Shown here: positions 51,308 to 60,048 of the stretch, piece after piece
Numbering within the stretch: position 1 is the first letter of the stretch
Layout: the number at the start of each line of letters is the position of its first letter
Origin: Enterococcus_K sp051713825
GTDB lineage: Bacteria; Bacillota; Bacilli; Lactobacillales; Enterococcaceae
Reading direction: 5' to 3'
DNA length: 64,000 nt
Assembly: GCF_051713825.1 (NCBI RefSeq)
Contig: NZ_JBIOQR010000001.1
Coordinates: 1,488,001-1,552,000, forward strand
Notes under the pieces: generated by a model
The model's database searches: none
Told to the model about the DNA's origin: nothing
What the model saw: the letters and a program-made list of their open reading frames with translations, nothing else
Position numbers and translations under genes: made by a program

Positions 51308-51598
51308 ATGGAAACAGAAATTAGAGTCATGACGATTAAAGAATTGAAAGAAGCAATTGCCGTATTAGAGGCAAATCCAGAGATAACAGATGCAACTAAA
51401 CTATTTTTGGATACTGGCTGGGATAGTTTGCAAGAAGTTGCTCCGGATGCGCTTAGTATTGAAAAAGCCAAACAATTTCAAGTACAAGATGAATTAACAA
51501 AAGAACTATTCACCGGCTATTCGCTAGAAGAAAAAGCGGACAAAACAAAAGCAACAGGTGAGAGTGAAACAGTGATTGTTTTGCGTAACCTATACTAG
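51308..51598 (+). CDS. Conserved small protein of unknown function
   Basis: 96 residues from ATG 51308, selected because GAGGAGGACG lies directly upstream; a much longer in-frame start at 51152 would run back across the region opposite the glmS promoter and is unlikely. The protein is acidic and mostly helical (MTIKELKEAIAVLEANPEI, then DALSIEKAKQFQ) with no known motif. It ends 11 bases before sppA and is probably co-transcribed with sppA and the RDD gene. Confidence 0.7.
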   Translation: METEIRVMTIKELKEAIAVLEANPEITDATKLFLDTGWDSLQEVAPDALSIEKAKQFQVQDELTKELFTGYSLEEKADKTKATGESETVIVLRNLY

Positions 51599-51609
51599 GA
51601 GGACAAACA

Positions 51610-52635
51610 ATGAATGGAAAACGTTGGGTTGCTATAGGGATTGCTGTTGCGTTATTTATATTTTCAGGGATTACTGCAGGGGTTGCTAATAAAGAATCCG
51701 TATCTGATGAATTATCAGGATTGAATGATCTACTGTATGGCTCTAATCAGCTATCAGAGACTATTTTGGAGAGTGGGAGTTCCTCTGATAAAATTGCTAG
51801 AATTCAAGTGGAGGGAACAATTTCAAGCGGAAATGGTGGCGGACTATTTTCGACAGAAACCTACAATCATGAAGACTTACTCAATCAGATTGAATTAATT
51901 AAGGAATCTTCTGATGTAAAAGCCGTGCTGCTAGAAGTCAATACTCCTGGAGGTGGCGTGTATGAAAGCGCCGAGTTAGCTCGAGCATTACAGGATCTCC
52001 AAAAACAAAAAATCCCCATTTATGTCAGTATGAAAAATATGGCAGCTAGTGGTGGATATTACATTTCTGCTCATGCGAATAAAATCTATGCAACACAAGA
52101 GACGGTTACCGGCTCAATTGGCGTCATCATGTCCAGTCTAAACTATTCTGGTTTACTAGAAAAGTTGGGAATTGATGATTCAACCGTTAAGAGTGGCGCG
52201 TTAAAAGATATGGGTTCCTCTACTCGACCAGAGACAAAAGAAGAGAAGGAAGTTCTTCAAGACTATATCGATAGTGCCTATGACCGTTTTGTGACGATTG
52301 TTTCAGAAGGACGAAACATTAGTAAAGATGAGGTGAAAAGAATTGCTGATGGTCGTATTTATGACGGACAGCAAGCGTTAAGCGTCGGTTTGGTTGATGA
52401 GATTGGGTTTCCAGACGATGCACTACAAGCCTTGAGAAAAGATTATGGGTTAGAAAATGCCCAATACGTACAATATAGTACTGAAAGTTCTGGTTTTGCT
52501 GATACGTGGCTAGGCTCAAAATTAGCACAGCTTCAAGGACTTCAACCCTCTGAAAGTAGTCAAATTCAGTCTATATTAAAAAGTATAGGCACCTCTGAAG
52601 CGCCAAAAGCAATGTATTATTATGGGGGTGAATAA
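51610..52635 (+). CDS. sppA: Signal peptide peptidase SppA (S49 family)
   Basis: 341 residues. One N-terminal membrane helix (VAIGIAVALFIFSGITAGVA) is followed by the S49 core: LLEVNTPGGGVYESAEL, the nucleophile serine in NMAASGGYYISA near residue 147, and the general-base lysine in VKSGALKDMGSS near residue 199. These Bacillus-type enzymes form membrane-anchored oligomers that digest cleaved signal peptides. AGGAGG precedes the ATG. The stop lies one base before the start of the RDD gene. Confidence 0.95.
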   Translation: MNGKRWVAIGIAVALFIFSGITAGVANKESVSDELSGLNDLLYGSNQLSETILESGSSSDKIARIQVEGTISSGNGGGLFSTETYNHEDLLNQIELIKESSDVKAVLLEVNTPGGGVYESAELARALQDLQKQKIPIYVSMKNMAASGGYYISAHANKIYATQETVTGSIGVIMSSLNYSGLLEKLGIDDSTVKSGALKDMGSSTRPETKEEKEVLQDYIDSAYDRFVTIVSEGRNISKDEVKRIADGRIYDGQQALSVGLVDEIGFPDDALQALRKDYGLENAQYVQYSTESSGFADTWLGSKLAQLQGLQPSESSQIQSILKSIGTSEAPKAMYYYGGE

Positions 52636-52636
52636 G

Positions 52637-53428
52637 ATGACTGAAGAAAAGAACGAGAGCGCATCGTCTGCACAACCCGAGTTAACTACAGATAAAACAA
52701 CAGAAATAAAGACAGACTATGAGCAAAAACAGGTTGAGATGAGTCAGAAGAGCATAAATCCTTCTGAACAATTATCAACTTCGGCTGAGCTTGAGAACAA
52801 GCAGACGACTGCAAAACGGCAAGAGCCACTGGTTGGTCCTAACCAAGAATCCGTTCGTACCTATAATGAACAGAAGAACAAAACTGCCTATACCAAAGAA
52901 GAAATTCAGCAAAAACAGGAGGCTTGGCACTCCTTCTCAGAAGAACCAAGAACAACTCAAATACATGACTTTCCAGGATACTTCTATGCGGGATTTTGGA
53001 TTCGTGGGTTTGCTTTTCTGATTGATTTGTTATGTATCCAAGCCATCAACTCCATTTCATTAGGCACCATCTTTTCTTTGGCAGGATGGTCAAAAGATAA
53101 AGGTTTTCTTAGTGTGTATAGTTTGATGAGCTTATTAATTTATCTTGGTTATTTTATTTTGTTAACCAAGATGACAAATGGTCAAACGATTGGGAAAATG
53201 ATTTTTGGCATTCGTGTAGTGAGCTTTGAAGAAGATATCCTTAGTTGGCAAACAGTGCTAGTTCGAGAAGGTGCTTGTCGCTTTATTTTAAAATATCCAG
53301 CACTTCTATTAGGGTATTTACCAACCATCTTTAGTAAAAAGAAACAGCATGTTGGCGATTATTTTTCTGCAACCAGTGTAGTGACTATTAACACAGTTCT
53401 CGCTTTTAATAAAAAGCTTCGAGCATAG
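52637..53428 (+). CDS. RDD-family membrane protein
   Basis: 263 residues from ATG 52637, with GGGGGTG upstream inside the sppA end. The first 110 residues are polar and rich in Glu, Gln, Lys and Thr, probably disordered. The RDD domain follows from about 115: AGFWIRGFAFLIDLLCIQAI with the Arg and Asp positions, then helices at 150-175 and the end GACRFILKYPALLLGYLP. The family role is unclear; some members affect ion transport or stress. It is coupled to sppA. Confidence 0.85.
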   Translation: MTEEKNESASSAQPELTTDKTTEIKTDYEQKQVEMSQKSINPSEQLSTSAELENKQTTAKRQEPLVGPNQESVRTYNEQKNKTAYTKEEIQQKQEAWHSFSEEPRTTQIHDFPGYFYAGFWIRGFAFLIDLLCIQAINSISLGTIFSLAGWSKDKGFLSVYSLMSLLIYLGYFILLTKMTNGQTIGKMIFGIRVVSFEEDILSWQTVLVREGACRFILKYPALLLGYLPTIFSKKKQHVGDYFSATSVVTINTVLAFNKKLRA

Positions 53429-53484
53429 AGTCGTTGGTTTAATCTTAAAAAAAAGAATGAGATAGACTGCTGTCTAAACGACAG

Positions 53485-53555
53485 AAAAAAGAAGATAGTT
53501 AGGTACGGAGAGCACCATTTTGATCTCTAGACTTAATCTATCCTCTTTTTTTCTC
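53485..53555 (+). terminator. Terminator of the sppA operon
   Basis: AAAAAAGAAGATAG pairs with CTATCCTCTTTTTTT with a long internal loop. Confidence 0.75.
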
Positions 53556-53604
53556 TTGTTATCTTTGTTACACTAAATCTAGATAAATAGGAAAGAGGGA
53601 GCAA

Positions 53605-54573
53605 ATGAATCAACCAATTGAATTTCCTAAAGATTTTGAACGTTTTGTTCGCTTGGGTAAGGTCGCTATAGAAAATGGCGAACTACTTAAAGCCACGGAA
53701 CATTTTTCAGCAGCTTATGAAACCGAACAAGATTTTTCTATCAACATGCTTCTTGTGTCAACATTACTTGAGATAGGTGAAGTCAAGGAAGCTTTCGATT
53801 ATGCCAAAGAAATGGTCCAAGACTATAATCAATCCGTTTCACATTTAGGCTTATACATCCAAGTATTGGTCCAGAATCGCTTGTTCATTGAAGCTACAAG
53901 CCTAATCGAAGGGAAAAAGGGCTCTGTAAGCGTAGAAGAAGAAGCCTTGCTAAACGAGTATTTAGAACAAGTGAAGCAAACAGAACAGGCTTATCAACAA
54001 TTAGAATTTAGAAGAATCAAAGAAATTATGAAAGAACTGATTGAACTGTCGACGCTAGACTATTTCGCCCAGATTCAGACAATAAAAAAAATTGAAACAC
54101 TTCCGACACAAAATTTTGAAGAAATCGCGCAACACTTGTTAATTAATGACCAGCTTCATCAGTTGGTACGTTCAAAGATTTTAGAAGAGCTAGTTCATAT
54201 CAAAAGCCAAAAGATGGTTGAGTTTTTATGGCTAGATGAGAAAATTTATCAAGTGCAACCAGATTGTTTAACTTTACCTGAAAAGACACAAGCTTATCAA
54301 TCGGTTTCTGCTGAGCTAGAAAAGCGCCTGATTAATGATAATCCTTCTCTCTTACTGAATCTTATGAATGAAGTACATCTACAGTTCGCGTTGTTATTTC
54401 CCTTTGCGGATGAGAAAGTTTCTAACCCGCATCTGTGGGCGCTGAACTACCTGGCTGAACAGGGAGAGGACATTCCAGGCACACCTGTCGAACTTGAGGC
54501 AGACTGGCAACCGATTCAACAGCTAAAAAATCAATTACAAAATTTGATTCTACAACTCTATTTGCAAGAATAA
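53605..54573 (+). CDS. TPR-like helical protein
   Basis: 322 residues, almost wholly helical. The N-terminal part shows TPR-like repeats (FVRLGKVAIENGELLKATEH, then FSAAYETEQDFSINMLLVST and EIGEVKEAFDYAKEMVQDYN), followed by longer helical hairpins. No membrane segment or catalytic motif is seen. Similar proteins in lactic acid bacteria are annotated only as TPR proteins; its role is unknown. GAAAGAGGGAG precedes the ATG. It stands alone between a terminator and the tig promoter. Confidence 0.75.
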   Translation: MNQPIEFPKDFERFVRLGKVAIENGELLKATEHFSAAYETEQDFSINMLLVSTLLEIGEVKEAFDYAKEMVQDYNQSVSHLGLYIQVLVQNRLFIEATSLIEGKKGSVSVEEEALLNEYLEQVKQTEQAYQQLEFRRIKEIMKELIELSTLDYFAQIQTIKKIETLPTQNFEEIAQHLLINDQLHQLVRSKILEELVHIKSQKMVEFLWLDEKIYQVQPDCLTLPEKTQAYQSVSAELEKRLINDNPSLLLNLMNEVHLQFALLFPFADEKVSNPHLWALNYLAEQGEDIPGTPVELEADWQPIQQLKNQLQNLILQLYLQE

Positions 54574-54626
54574 TTCGCAAAAGAATGAAAAATAAGTAAA
54601 AAAATAATTTGTTAACGAGCTAAATG

Positions 54627-54655
54627 TTTACAATTTACAAGGGTTAGTGTACTAT
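54627..54655 (+). promoter_or_regulatory. tig promoter
   Basis: TTTACA, 17-base spacer, TACTAT. Confidence 0.7.
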
Positions 54656-54715
54656 TTAAAAGTATGCATAACATAAAATCATGTATAAATTTTTAGTTTA
54701 TTCGGAGGGAAACAA

Positions 54716-55999
54716 ATGACTGCAAAATGGGAAAAAAAAGGCACCAATGATGGTGTATTAACATTTACAATCGAACAAGCACTAATCCAAAAAGGATTAA
54801 CTACTGCATTTAACAAAGTAAAGGGAAATCTTAATGTGCCTGGATTCCGTAAAGGGAAAGTTTCTCGTCAAATGTTCAATAGTATGTATGGCGAAGAAGC
54901 ATTATATGAAGATGCATTGAACGCTGTTTTACCAGAAGCTTATGAAGCTGCTGTAAAGGAAGCAGAAATCGAACCTGTCTCTCAACCAAAAATTGACGTT
55001 GAAAGCATGAATAAAGGCGAAGATTGGACAGTGACTGCAGAAGTAACAGTAAAACCTGAAGTAAAATTAGGGGAATACAAAAACTTAACAGTTGAAAAAC
55101 AAGATCGTGAAGTAACTGATGAAGATGTTGATGCACGTATCAAACGTGAACAAGAGACACAAGCTGAATTAGTTATTAAAGAAGATGAAGCTGCTGTTGA
55201 TGGCGATACAGCCGTTATCGACTTTGAAGGATTCTTAGGCGATGAAGCTTTTGAAGGTGGAAAAGGCGAAAACTATTCATTAGAACTTGGTTCAGGTTCA
55301 TTTATTCCAGGCTTCGAAGAACAAGTTGTTGGTCATAAAGCAGGCGAAAGCTTTGATGTAACAGTTACTTTCCCTGAAGATTACCAATCAGAAGAATTAG
55401 CTGGTAAAGAAGCGGTCTTCAAAGTAACCGTTCATGAAGTAAAAGCCAAAGAATTACCTGAGTTAGATGATGAGTTTGCAAAAGATATCGATGAAGAAGT
55501 TGAAACTTTAGCAGAATTAAAAGAAAAATATCGTAAAGAATTAACAGAATCAAAAGAAAAAGCAGCTGAAGAAGCAAAAGACGAAGCAGCTATCCGCCAA
55601 GCGGTTGAAAATGCTGAAATCGTTGAATTACCACACGTAATGGTTCACGATGAAGTTCACCGCTCGATGGATGAATTTTTAAACAACATGCAACGTCAAG
55701 GAATTGCACCAGATATGTACTATCAATTAACAGGTACAACTGAAGAAGACTTGCACAAACAATTTGAAGGCGAAGCAGAGATGCGCACAAAAACAAACCT
55801 TGTGATTGAAGCAATTGCTGCTGCTGAGAAGATTGAAGCAACTGAAGAAGAAATCACTGCTGAAATCAAAGAATTGTCAGAAACTTACAATATGCCAGTA
55901 GACCAAATTAAAAACGTTCTAACTGAAGACATGTTAAAACATGACATTGCAATGAAGAGAGCTGTAGAAACAATCACTTCAACTGCAACTGAAAAATAA
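54716..55999 (+). CDS. tig: Trigger factor (ribosome-associated chaperone)
   Basis: 427 residues in the usual three parts: the ribosome-binding N-domain with GFRKGKV near residue 45, the FKBP-like prolyl isomerase domain at about 150-240 (AVIDFEGFLGDEAFEGGKGE, then PGFEEQVVGHKAGE), and the helical C-terminal arms (LPHVMVHDEVHRSMDEFLNN). It shields new chains leaving the ribosome. A terminator follows, and clpX lies next, the usual order. Confidence 0.97.
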   Translation: MTAKWEKKGTNDGVLTFTIEQALIQKGLTTAFNKVKGNLNVPGFRKGKVSRQMFNSMYGEEALYEDALNAVLPEAYEAAVKEAEIEPVSQPKIDVESMNKGEDWTVTAEVTVKPEVKLGEYKNLTVEKQDREVTDEDVDARIKREQETQAELVIKEDEAAVDGDTAVIDFEGFLGDEAFEGGKGENYSLELGSGSFIPGFEEQVVGHKAGESFDVTVTFPEDYQSEELAGKEAVFKVTVHEVKAKELPELDDEFAKDIDEEVETLAELKEKYRKELTESKEKAAEEAKDEAAIRQAVENAEIVELPHVMVHDEVHRSMDEFLNNMQRQGIAPDMYYQLTGTTEEDLHKQFEGEAEMRTKTNLVIEAIAAAEKIEATEEEITAEIKELSETYNMPVDQIKNVLTEDMLKHDIAMKRAVETITSTATEK

Positions 56000-56006
56000 T
56001 TGACTG

Positions 56007-56056
56007 TAAAAGGGTCTTTGAAGGTGAGGAAACTCATTTTCAGGGCTCTTTTTTTA
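56007..56056 (+). terminator. Terminator of tig
   Basis: An imperfect long stem: AAAAGGGTCTTTGAA with TTTCAGGGCTCTTTT, inner GTGAG/CTCAT around GAAA, then seven T. Confidence 0.8.
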
Positions 56057-56118
56057 TAAAATTCTCAAATGTTACTAAAGGTAGATGATTTAGTTGCAGC
56101 TTCTAGTAGTAACCACTT

Positions 56119-56145
56119 TTGCTTTCTCACAAACTATGATATTAT
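56119..56145 (+). promoter_or_regulatory. Candidate clpX promoter
   Basis: TTGCTT, 15-base spacer, extended -10 TGATATTAT. Confidence 0.5.
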
Positions 56146-56243
56146 AGAAAAAGGCTGTACTAAGCCAAGATTGGAAAAAATATCTTTCCTATTATAGAAG
56201 AGTACGTAGAGTCTGAAACGGATAGAATCAAGGGGTGAAAACC

Positions 56244-57488
56244 ATGTACGATAATACAAATGGAAATGAAACGGTTCGCTGTTCTTTTTGCGGAAAAACA
56301 CAAGAAGAAGTAAAAAAAATCGTTGCGGGACCAGGTGTCTATATTTGTAACGAATGTATTGATTTATGCAAAGAGATTATTGATGAAGAATTTTACGATG
56401 AAGCAGTTCGTGAATTCATGGAAGTTCCCAAACCAAAAGAAATTTTAGAAATATTAAATGAATATGTCATTGGTCAGGAACGTGCCAAAAAAACTTTGGC
56501 TGTTGCTGTTTATAACCACTACAAACGAGTCAACGAATCAGAAGCTTCTGAAGATGTTGAACTACAAAAGAGTAATATTTGTTTGATTGGGCCTACAGGG
56601 TCAGGGAAAACATTTTTAGCGCAGACACTTGCTAAATCATTAAACGTACCATTTGCTATTGCAGATGCGACTAGCTTGACTGAAGCAGGTTATGTAGGGG
56701 AAGATGTTGAAAATATTTTATTGAAACTTTTGCAATCAGCAGATTATAATGTGGAACGTGCAGAAAAAGGCATCATCTACATTGATGAGATTGATAAAAT
56801 TGCTCGTAAAAGTGAAAATGTTTCAATTACTAGAGATGTCTCAGGTGAAGGTGTACAACAAGCCTTACTAAAAATTCTTGAAGGAACCGTTGCTAGCGTA
56901 CCTCCTCAAGGCGGAAGAAAACATCCACATCAAGAGTTCATCCAAATTGATACGACAAATGTCTTATTTATTGTCGGCGGAGCTTTCGATGGTATTGAAA
57001 CAATTGCTAAAAACCGTTTAGGTGAAAAAACAATTGGTTTTGGAACAAATAATACGAAACTTGCTGAGGATGAAAGTATTATGAAACATATCATTCCAGA
57101 AGATTTACTAAAATTTGGCTTAATTCCTGAATTTATTGGACGTTTACCTGTAACAGCTGCATTAGATAAATTAACGAATGAAGACCTTGTTCGTATTTTA
57201 ACCGAACCAAAAAATGCTTTAGTTAAGCAATACAAAAAATTATTGTCTTTAGATGAGACAGAGCTTGAATTCCAACCAGATGCCTTAAAAGCAATTGCTG
57301 ATAAAGCGATTGAGCGAAATACAGGTGCTCGTGGTTTACGCTCAATTATTGAAGACATCATGATGAATATTATGTTTGAGATTCCTTCTGATGAACGGAT
57401 TAAGAAAGTGATTATCACTAAAGAAGCCGCAGAAGGTGAAGGCGAACCAGTAATTCTTTACAATGAGAAAGAACAAAAGGCCGGTTAA
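56244..57488 (+). CDS. clpX: ATP-dependent protease ATP-binding subunit ClpX
   Basis: 414 residues from ATG 56244 after AAGGGGTG. An N-terminal C4 zinc finger (CSFCGK and CNECIDLC), AAA+ motifs GPTGSGKTFLAQ (Walker A) and IIYIDEIDKIARK (Walker B), and the IGF loop (KTIGFGTNN) for docking on ClpP are all present. It unfolds substrates for ClpP. No CtsR operator was seen upstream, as expected, since clpX is normally not in that regulon. The next gene is engB. Confidence 0.97.
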   Translation: MYDNTNGNETVRCSFCGKTQEEVKKIVAGPGVYICNECIDLCKEIIDEEFYDEAVREFMEVPKPKEILEILNEYVIGQERAKKTLAVAVYNHYKRVNESEASEDVELQKSNICLIGPTGSGKTFLAQTLAKSLNVPFAIADATSLTEAGYVGEDVENILLKLLQSADYNVERAEKGIIYIDEIDKIARKSENVSITRDVSGEGVQQALLKILEGTVASVPPQGGRKHPHQEFIQIDTTNVLFIVGGAFDGIETIAKNRLGEKTIGFGTNNTKLAEDESIMKHIIPEDLLKFGLIPEFIGRLPVTAALDKLTNEDLVRILTEPKNALVKQYKKLLSLDETELEFQPDALKAIADKAIERNTGARGLRSIIEDIMMNIMFEIPSDERIKKVIITKEAAEGEGEPVILYNEKEQKAG

Positions 57489-57526
57489 TTATTTGTCAGG
57501 GAGTTTATTTGTACGAAATAAATAGT

Positions 57527-57565
57527 GTAAGAATGAGAGTCGGTTCAGCCAACTCTTCTTCTTAC
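57527..57565 (+). terminator. Possible terminator of clpX
   Basis: GTAAGAA-T-GAGAGT pairs roughly with AACTCTTC-TTCTTAC; no long T tract follows, so read-through into engB is likely. Confidence 0.4.
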
Positions 57566-57638
57566 TTGTTCAGTTTAAATTTAGGGCTGCGACATTCAAT
57601 GTCACAGTCTATTTTTAGGGAAAGGAGCGGATCTACTT

Positions 57639-58226
57639 ATGAAAGTCCATCAAGCAGAAATTATTATTAGTGCAGTTGCACCTAAACAGTATCCTGAAAC
57701 AAATTTACCTGAGATTGCTTTAGCTGGTCGCTCAAATGTTGGAAAGTCATCGTTTATTAATACTTTAATCGATAGAAAAAACTTAGCGCGAACTTCGAGC
57801 AAGCCAGGAAAAACACAAACGTTAAATTTTTATTTGATTGAAAATGCCTTACATTTTGTTGATGTACCTGGTTATGGTTATGCCAAAGTTTCCAAAACAG
57901 AAAGAGCCAAGTGGGGGAAAATGATTGAAACATATATCACCACACGTCCTCAACTAAAAGCGGTTGTTTCCCTTGTTGATTTGCGCCATGCACCAAGCAC
58001 AGAAGATATTCAAATGTATCAATTTTTGAAATACTACGATATACCGGCAATTGTTGTTGCTACAAAAGCAGATAAAATTCCCCGTGGCAAATGGAATAAA
58101 CATGAAAGTGTCATCAAAAAAGCCCTTGATTTTGATAGAAACGATGAATTTATTCTTTTTTCTTCGGTAACCAAACAAGGAAAAGAAGAAGCATGGGCTG
58201 CTATCGAAGAAGCCATGACCTTCTAA
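57639..58226 (+). CDS. engB: Ribosome biogenesis GTPase EngB (YsxC/YihA)
   Basis: 195 residues. GTPase motifs are G1 AGRSNVGKSSFINTL, G2 around SSKPGKTQTLN, G3 FVDVPGYGYAKVS and G4 VATKADK. EngB helps late assembly of the 50S subunit and is essential in Bacillus. AAAGGAG precedes the ATG. It follows clpX in the common tig-clpX-engB order. Confidence 0.97.
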   Translation: MKVHQAEIIISAVAPKQYPETNLPEIALAGRSNVGKSSFINTLIDRKNLARTSSKPGKTQTLNFYLIENALHFVDVPGYGYAKVSKTERAKWGKMIETYITTRPQLKAVVSLVDLRHAPSTEDIQMYQFLKYYDIPAIVVATKADKIPRGKWNKHESVIKKALDFDRNDEFILFSSVTKQGKEEAWAAIEEAMTF

Positions 58227-58235
58227 TCAAAAGAA

Positions 58236-58278
58236 TAAAAAAGAAGCGACTACGTAGAATAAACGGCGTAATCGCTCC
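58236..58278 (-). terminator. Minus-strand terminator of the 52-codon gene
   Basis: GAAGCGACTACG pairs with CGTAATCGCTCC (two mismatched positions). The plus-strand A run on its left gives a T run on the minus strand. Confidence 0.65.
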
Positions 58279-58287
58279 TCCAATGGG

Positions 58288-58320
58288 AATCCTAAATTAG
58301 GATTTCTTTTTATTTTTTTT
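58288..58320 (+). terminator. Plus-strand terminator of engB
   Basis: AATCCTA, AAT, TAGGATT followed by TCTTTTTATTTTTTTT. It lies over the end of the oppositely oriented 52-codon gene. Confidence 0.85.
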
Positions 58321-58455
58321 CTTCTCGGGTTCTTTCACTTCGGGCTTTAAGAAACGATTGATATCTTCTTTAGGCGCCACTTTATTTTCAGGGTCAACAA
58401 CAAAGTCAGCAAATAATTTATCTAGGTTGTCGGTGCGTTCAAATTTTAATCCCAT
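58297..58455 (-). CDS. Conserved 52-residue basic-tailed protein
   Basis: An intact 53-codon frame on the minus strand. ATG 58455 follows GGAGGTGG with good spacing. The protein starts MGLKFERTDNLDKLFADFVV, goes on with DPENKVAPKEDINRFLKPEV, and ends in a lysine-rich tail KKKNKKKS. The good ribosome binding site, full codon structure and its own terminator argue that it is real. It resembles short proteins of unknown role found in streptococci and enterococci (the SPJ_0845 type), an uncertain recollection. Its last codons overlap the engB terminator. Confidence 0.75.
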   Translation of the reverse strand: MGLKFERTDNLDKLFADFVVDPENKVAPKEDINRFLKPEVKEPEKKKNKKKS

Positions 58456-58591
58456 GAAAATCCACCTCCATGTAAGTTTAGTTTACCACGTTTTTAAAAT
58501 AAATGGGTAAGAAACAATTAAAATAACGCTTATTTTTGGTGCAATAGTCGTTGATTGGATATAATAGAATAAAAGAAGGGGTGAGGAAACA

Positions 58592-59929
58592 ATGGAAGAA
58601 CAACAAATATATGGTATATTACGTGTCGATACTGCGAAAGAAAGTGAAAAAATACAACTAGCTGAAGATTGGTTGTCTCTTGTCAGGATTTCCATTGAAC
58701 CAACTTATTTTAAGTTGGAAGAATCCGAACCTCAGTCATTTGATTTAGAAAAAATGAAAGGACTAATCCGTGATTTGGCAGATTTAAATGAAGTCACTTG
58801 GTTAGTTGGTAACGAAGATAATGAGCTTAGCTTTAGCTATTTTAAAGGACGAATCCTAGAAAAGTACATATTTTCTAAAGTTGTCTTTTTCAAAAATCAG
58901 TCGTTAATTAAAGATTATTTATTGAAAAAAATGACTGAATATAAAGGTGTGATGGCTTACCTTCGTTCCTTTAATGAATATAGATACAGTAATTTAGGGA
59001 GTCTCAATGAGCGTTTAGCCTTTGAAACCATAGAAGAAATCGAGCAGTTACCCAAACTAAAAACGATGACTGGTGAAGAGCGAGTGGATTGTAATCAGTT
59101 TGCAGGATACGATATCTTTTTTAAAGGCCTTTGTCTGACTTCGTGTTGGCAGATGTTTTTTGGAGAACCATACTATTCGCTGATACCTAAACAGATTTTT
59201 AAAGAAGTTCAGCAAGTCGAATTTGCACAAGAGCATAAAAATCAGGTGATGGAAATTCAATTGTACAAAGATCCTTATAAATGGGCACATGAGAGTAATT
59301 TAAAGTTCCAACGCTTGTTTAGAGATCAATTGGGCTTTGATTCACTTGCTTGGGATAATGGTGTGGGGGTCTTAAGAGAACCTTATATTGAGTATATTTA
59401 TCCGAAAAACTTTATTCATACGGTACAGTATCAAAATGACTCGCTTCAGCCTACCTCTAAAAAAGCCGCCAGTCATTTTATTACGCGAACTTATGATTTA
59501 ATTCAAGGAGCCTATCAAGAAAAACGGGTGAAGGGGGCTTTAAGCGCTCAAGCTTTTTTCCCTTGGATAGATGAATCGCAAGCAAAGATGGTAGCCTATC
59601 GGGTGATTGATCCAGAGCTAACCTTGGATAATGGGCTAGCAGCGTATGCTTATTATATAAGAGATTATCTAGAAATAGATGTCATCGATGATAAATATCC
59701 GGACTATGAAGCTATCTTACGTTTCTATATTCCTCAAAATCAACTCGCTCAAATTCCGTTTGATGAGCTGTTTAAACAGTTTCCAGATACTAAAATCGGT
59801 CCTATCAAACGAAAAAAAGGGACCATTTCAGTTGAACTGAAAAAGGAACGTAATCACTTGCGGGTCTTGTTCTTAGACTATGATAAGCTAGAGGAACTTA
59901 GAGGGCTTCAAGAGCCGCAAAAGGTTTAG
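58592..59929 (+). CDS. Protein of unknown function, 445 residues
   Basis: Not recognised. 445 residues, soluble, with no signal peptide or membrane helix and many aromatic residues. Possible parts are an N-terminal alpha/beta region (YGILRVDTAKESEKIQLAED, then EVTWLVGNEDNELSFSYFKG), a middle region with DPYKWAHESNLKFQRLFRD, and a C-terminal region ending LRVLFLDYDKLEELRGLQE. The GGGGTGAGG ribosome binding site is good. It is divergent from the 52-codon gene and convergent with the fructose operon. No nuclease, kinase or hydrolase motif is evident. Confidence 0.75.
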   Translation: MEEQQIYGILRVDTAKESEKIQLAEDWLSLVRISIEPTYFKLEESEPQSFDLEKMKGLIRDLADLNEVTWLVGNEDNELSFSYFKGRILEKYIFSKVVFFKNQSLIKDYLLKKMTEYKGVMAYLRSFNEYRYSNLGSLNERLAFETIEEIEQLPKLKTMTGEERVDCNQFAGYDIFFKGLCLTSCWQMFFGEPYYSLIPKQIFKEVQQVEFAQEHKNQVMEIQLYKDPYKWAHESNLKFQRLFRDQLGFDSLAWDNGVGVLREPYIEYIYPKNFIHTVQYQNDSLQPTSKKAASHFITRTYDLIQGAYQEKRVKGALSAQAFFPWIDESQAKMVAYRVIDPELTLDNGLAAYAYYIRDYLEIDVIDDKYPDYEAILRFYIPQNQLAQIPFDELFKQFPDTKIGPIKRKKGTISVELKKERNHLRVLFLDYDKLEELRGLQEPQKV

Positions 59930-60002
59930 AAAAGTCTTTTTTAGGGGGCTGATAAAGACTGGAGTGGAACTACTACGATTGTTTCGTCGAGTGTTTATAA
60001 AC

Positions 60003-60046
60003 GATATGAAAAATGCGTGAGCAAAAGCTCACGCATTTTTCATATC
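60003..60046. terminator. Very strong bidirectional terminator
   Basis: GATATGAAAAATGCGTGAGC pairs perfectly over 20 bp with 60027-60046 around an AAAA loop. It separates the 445-residue protein gene from fruA. Confidence 0.95.
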
Positions 60047-60048
60047 TA

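Noticed and set aside
56930..57418. Minus-strand 162-codon open frame inside clpX
   Set aside because: It is the antisense shadow of a highly conserved gene with no translation signals.
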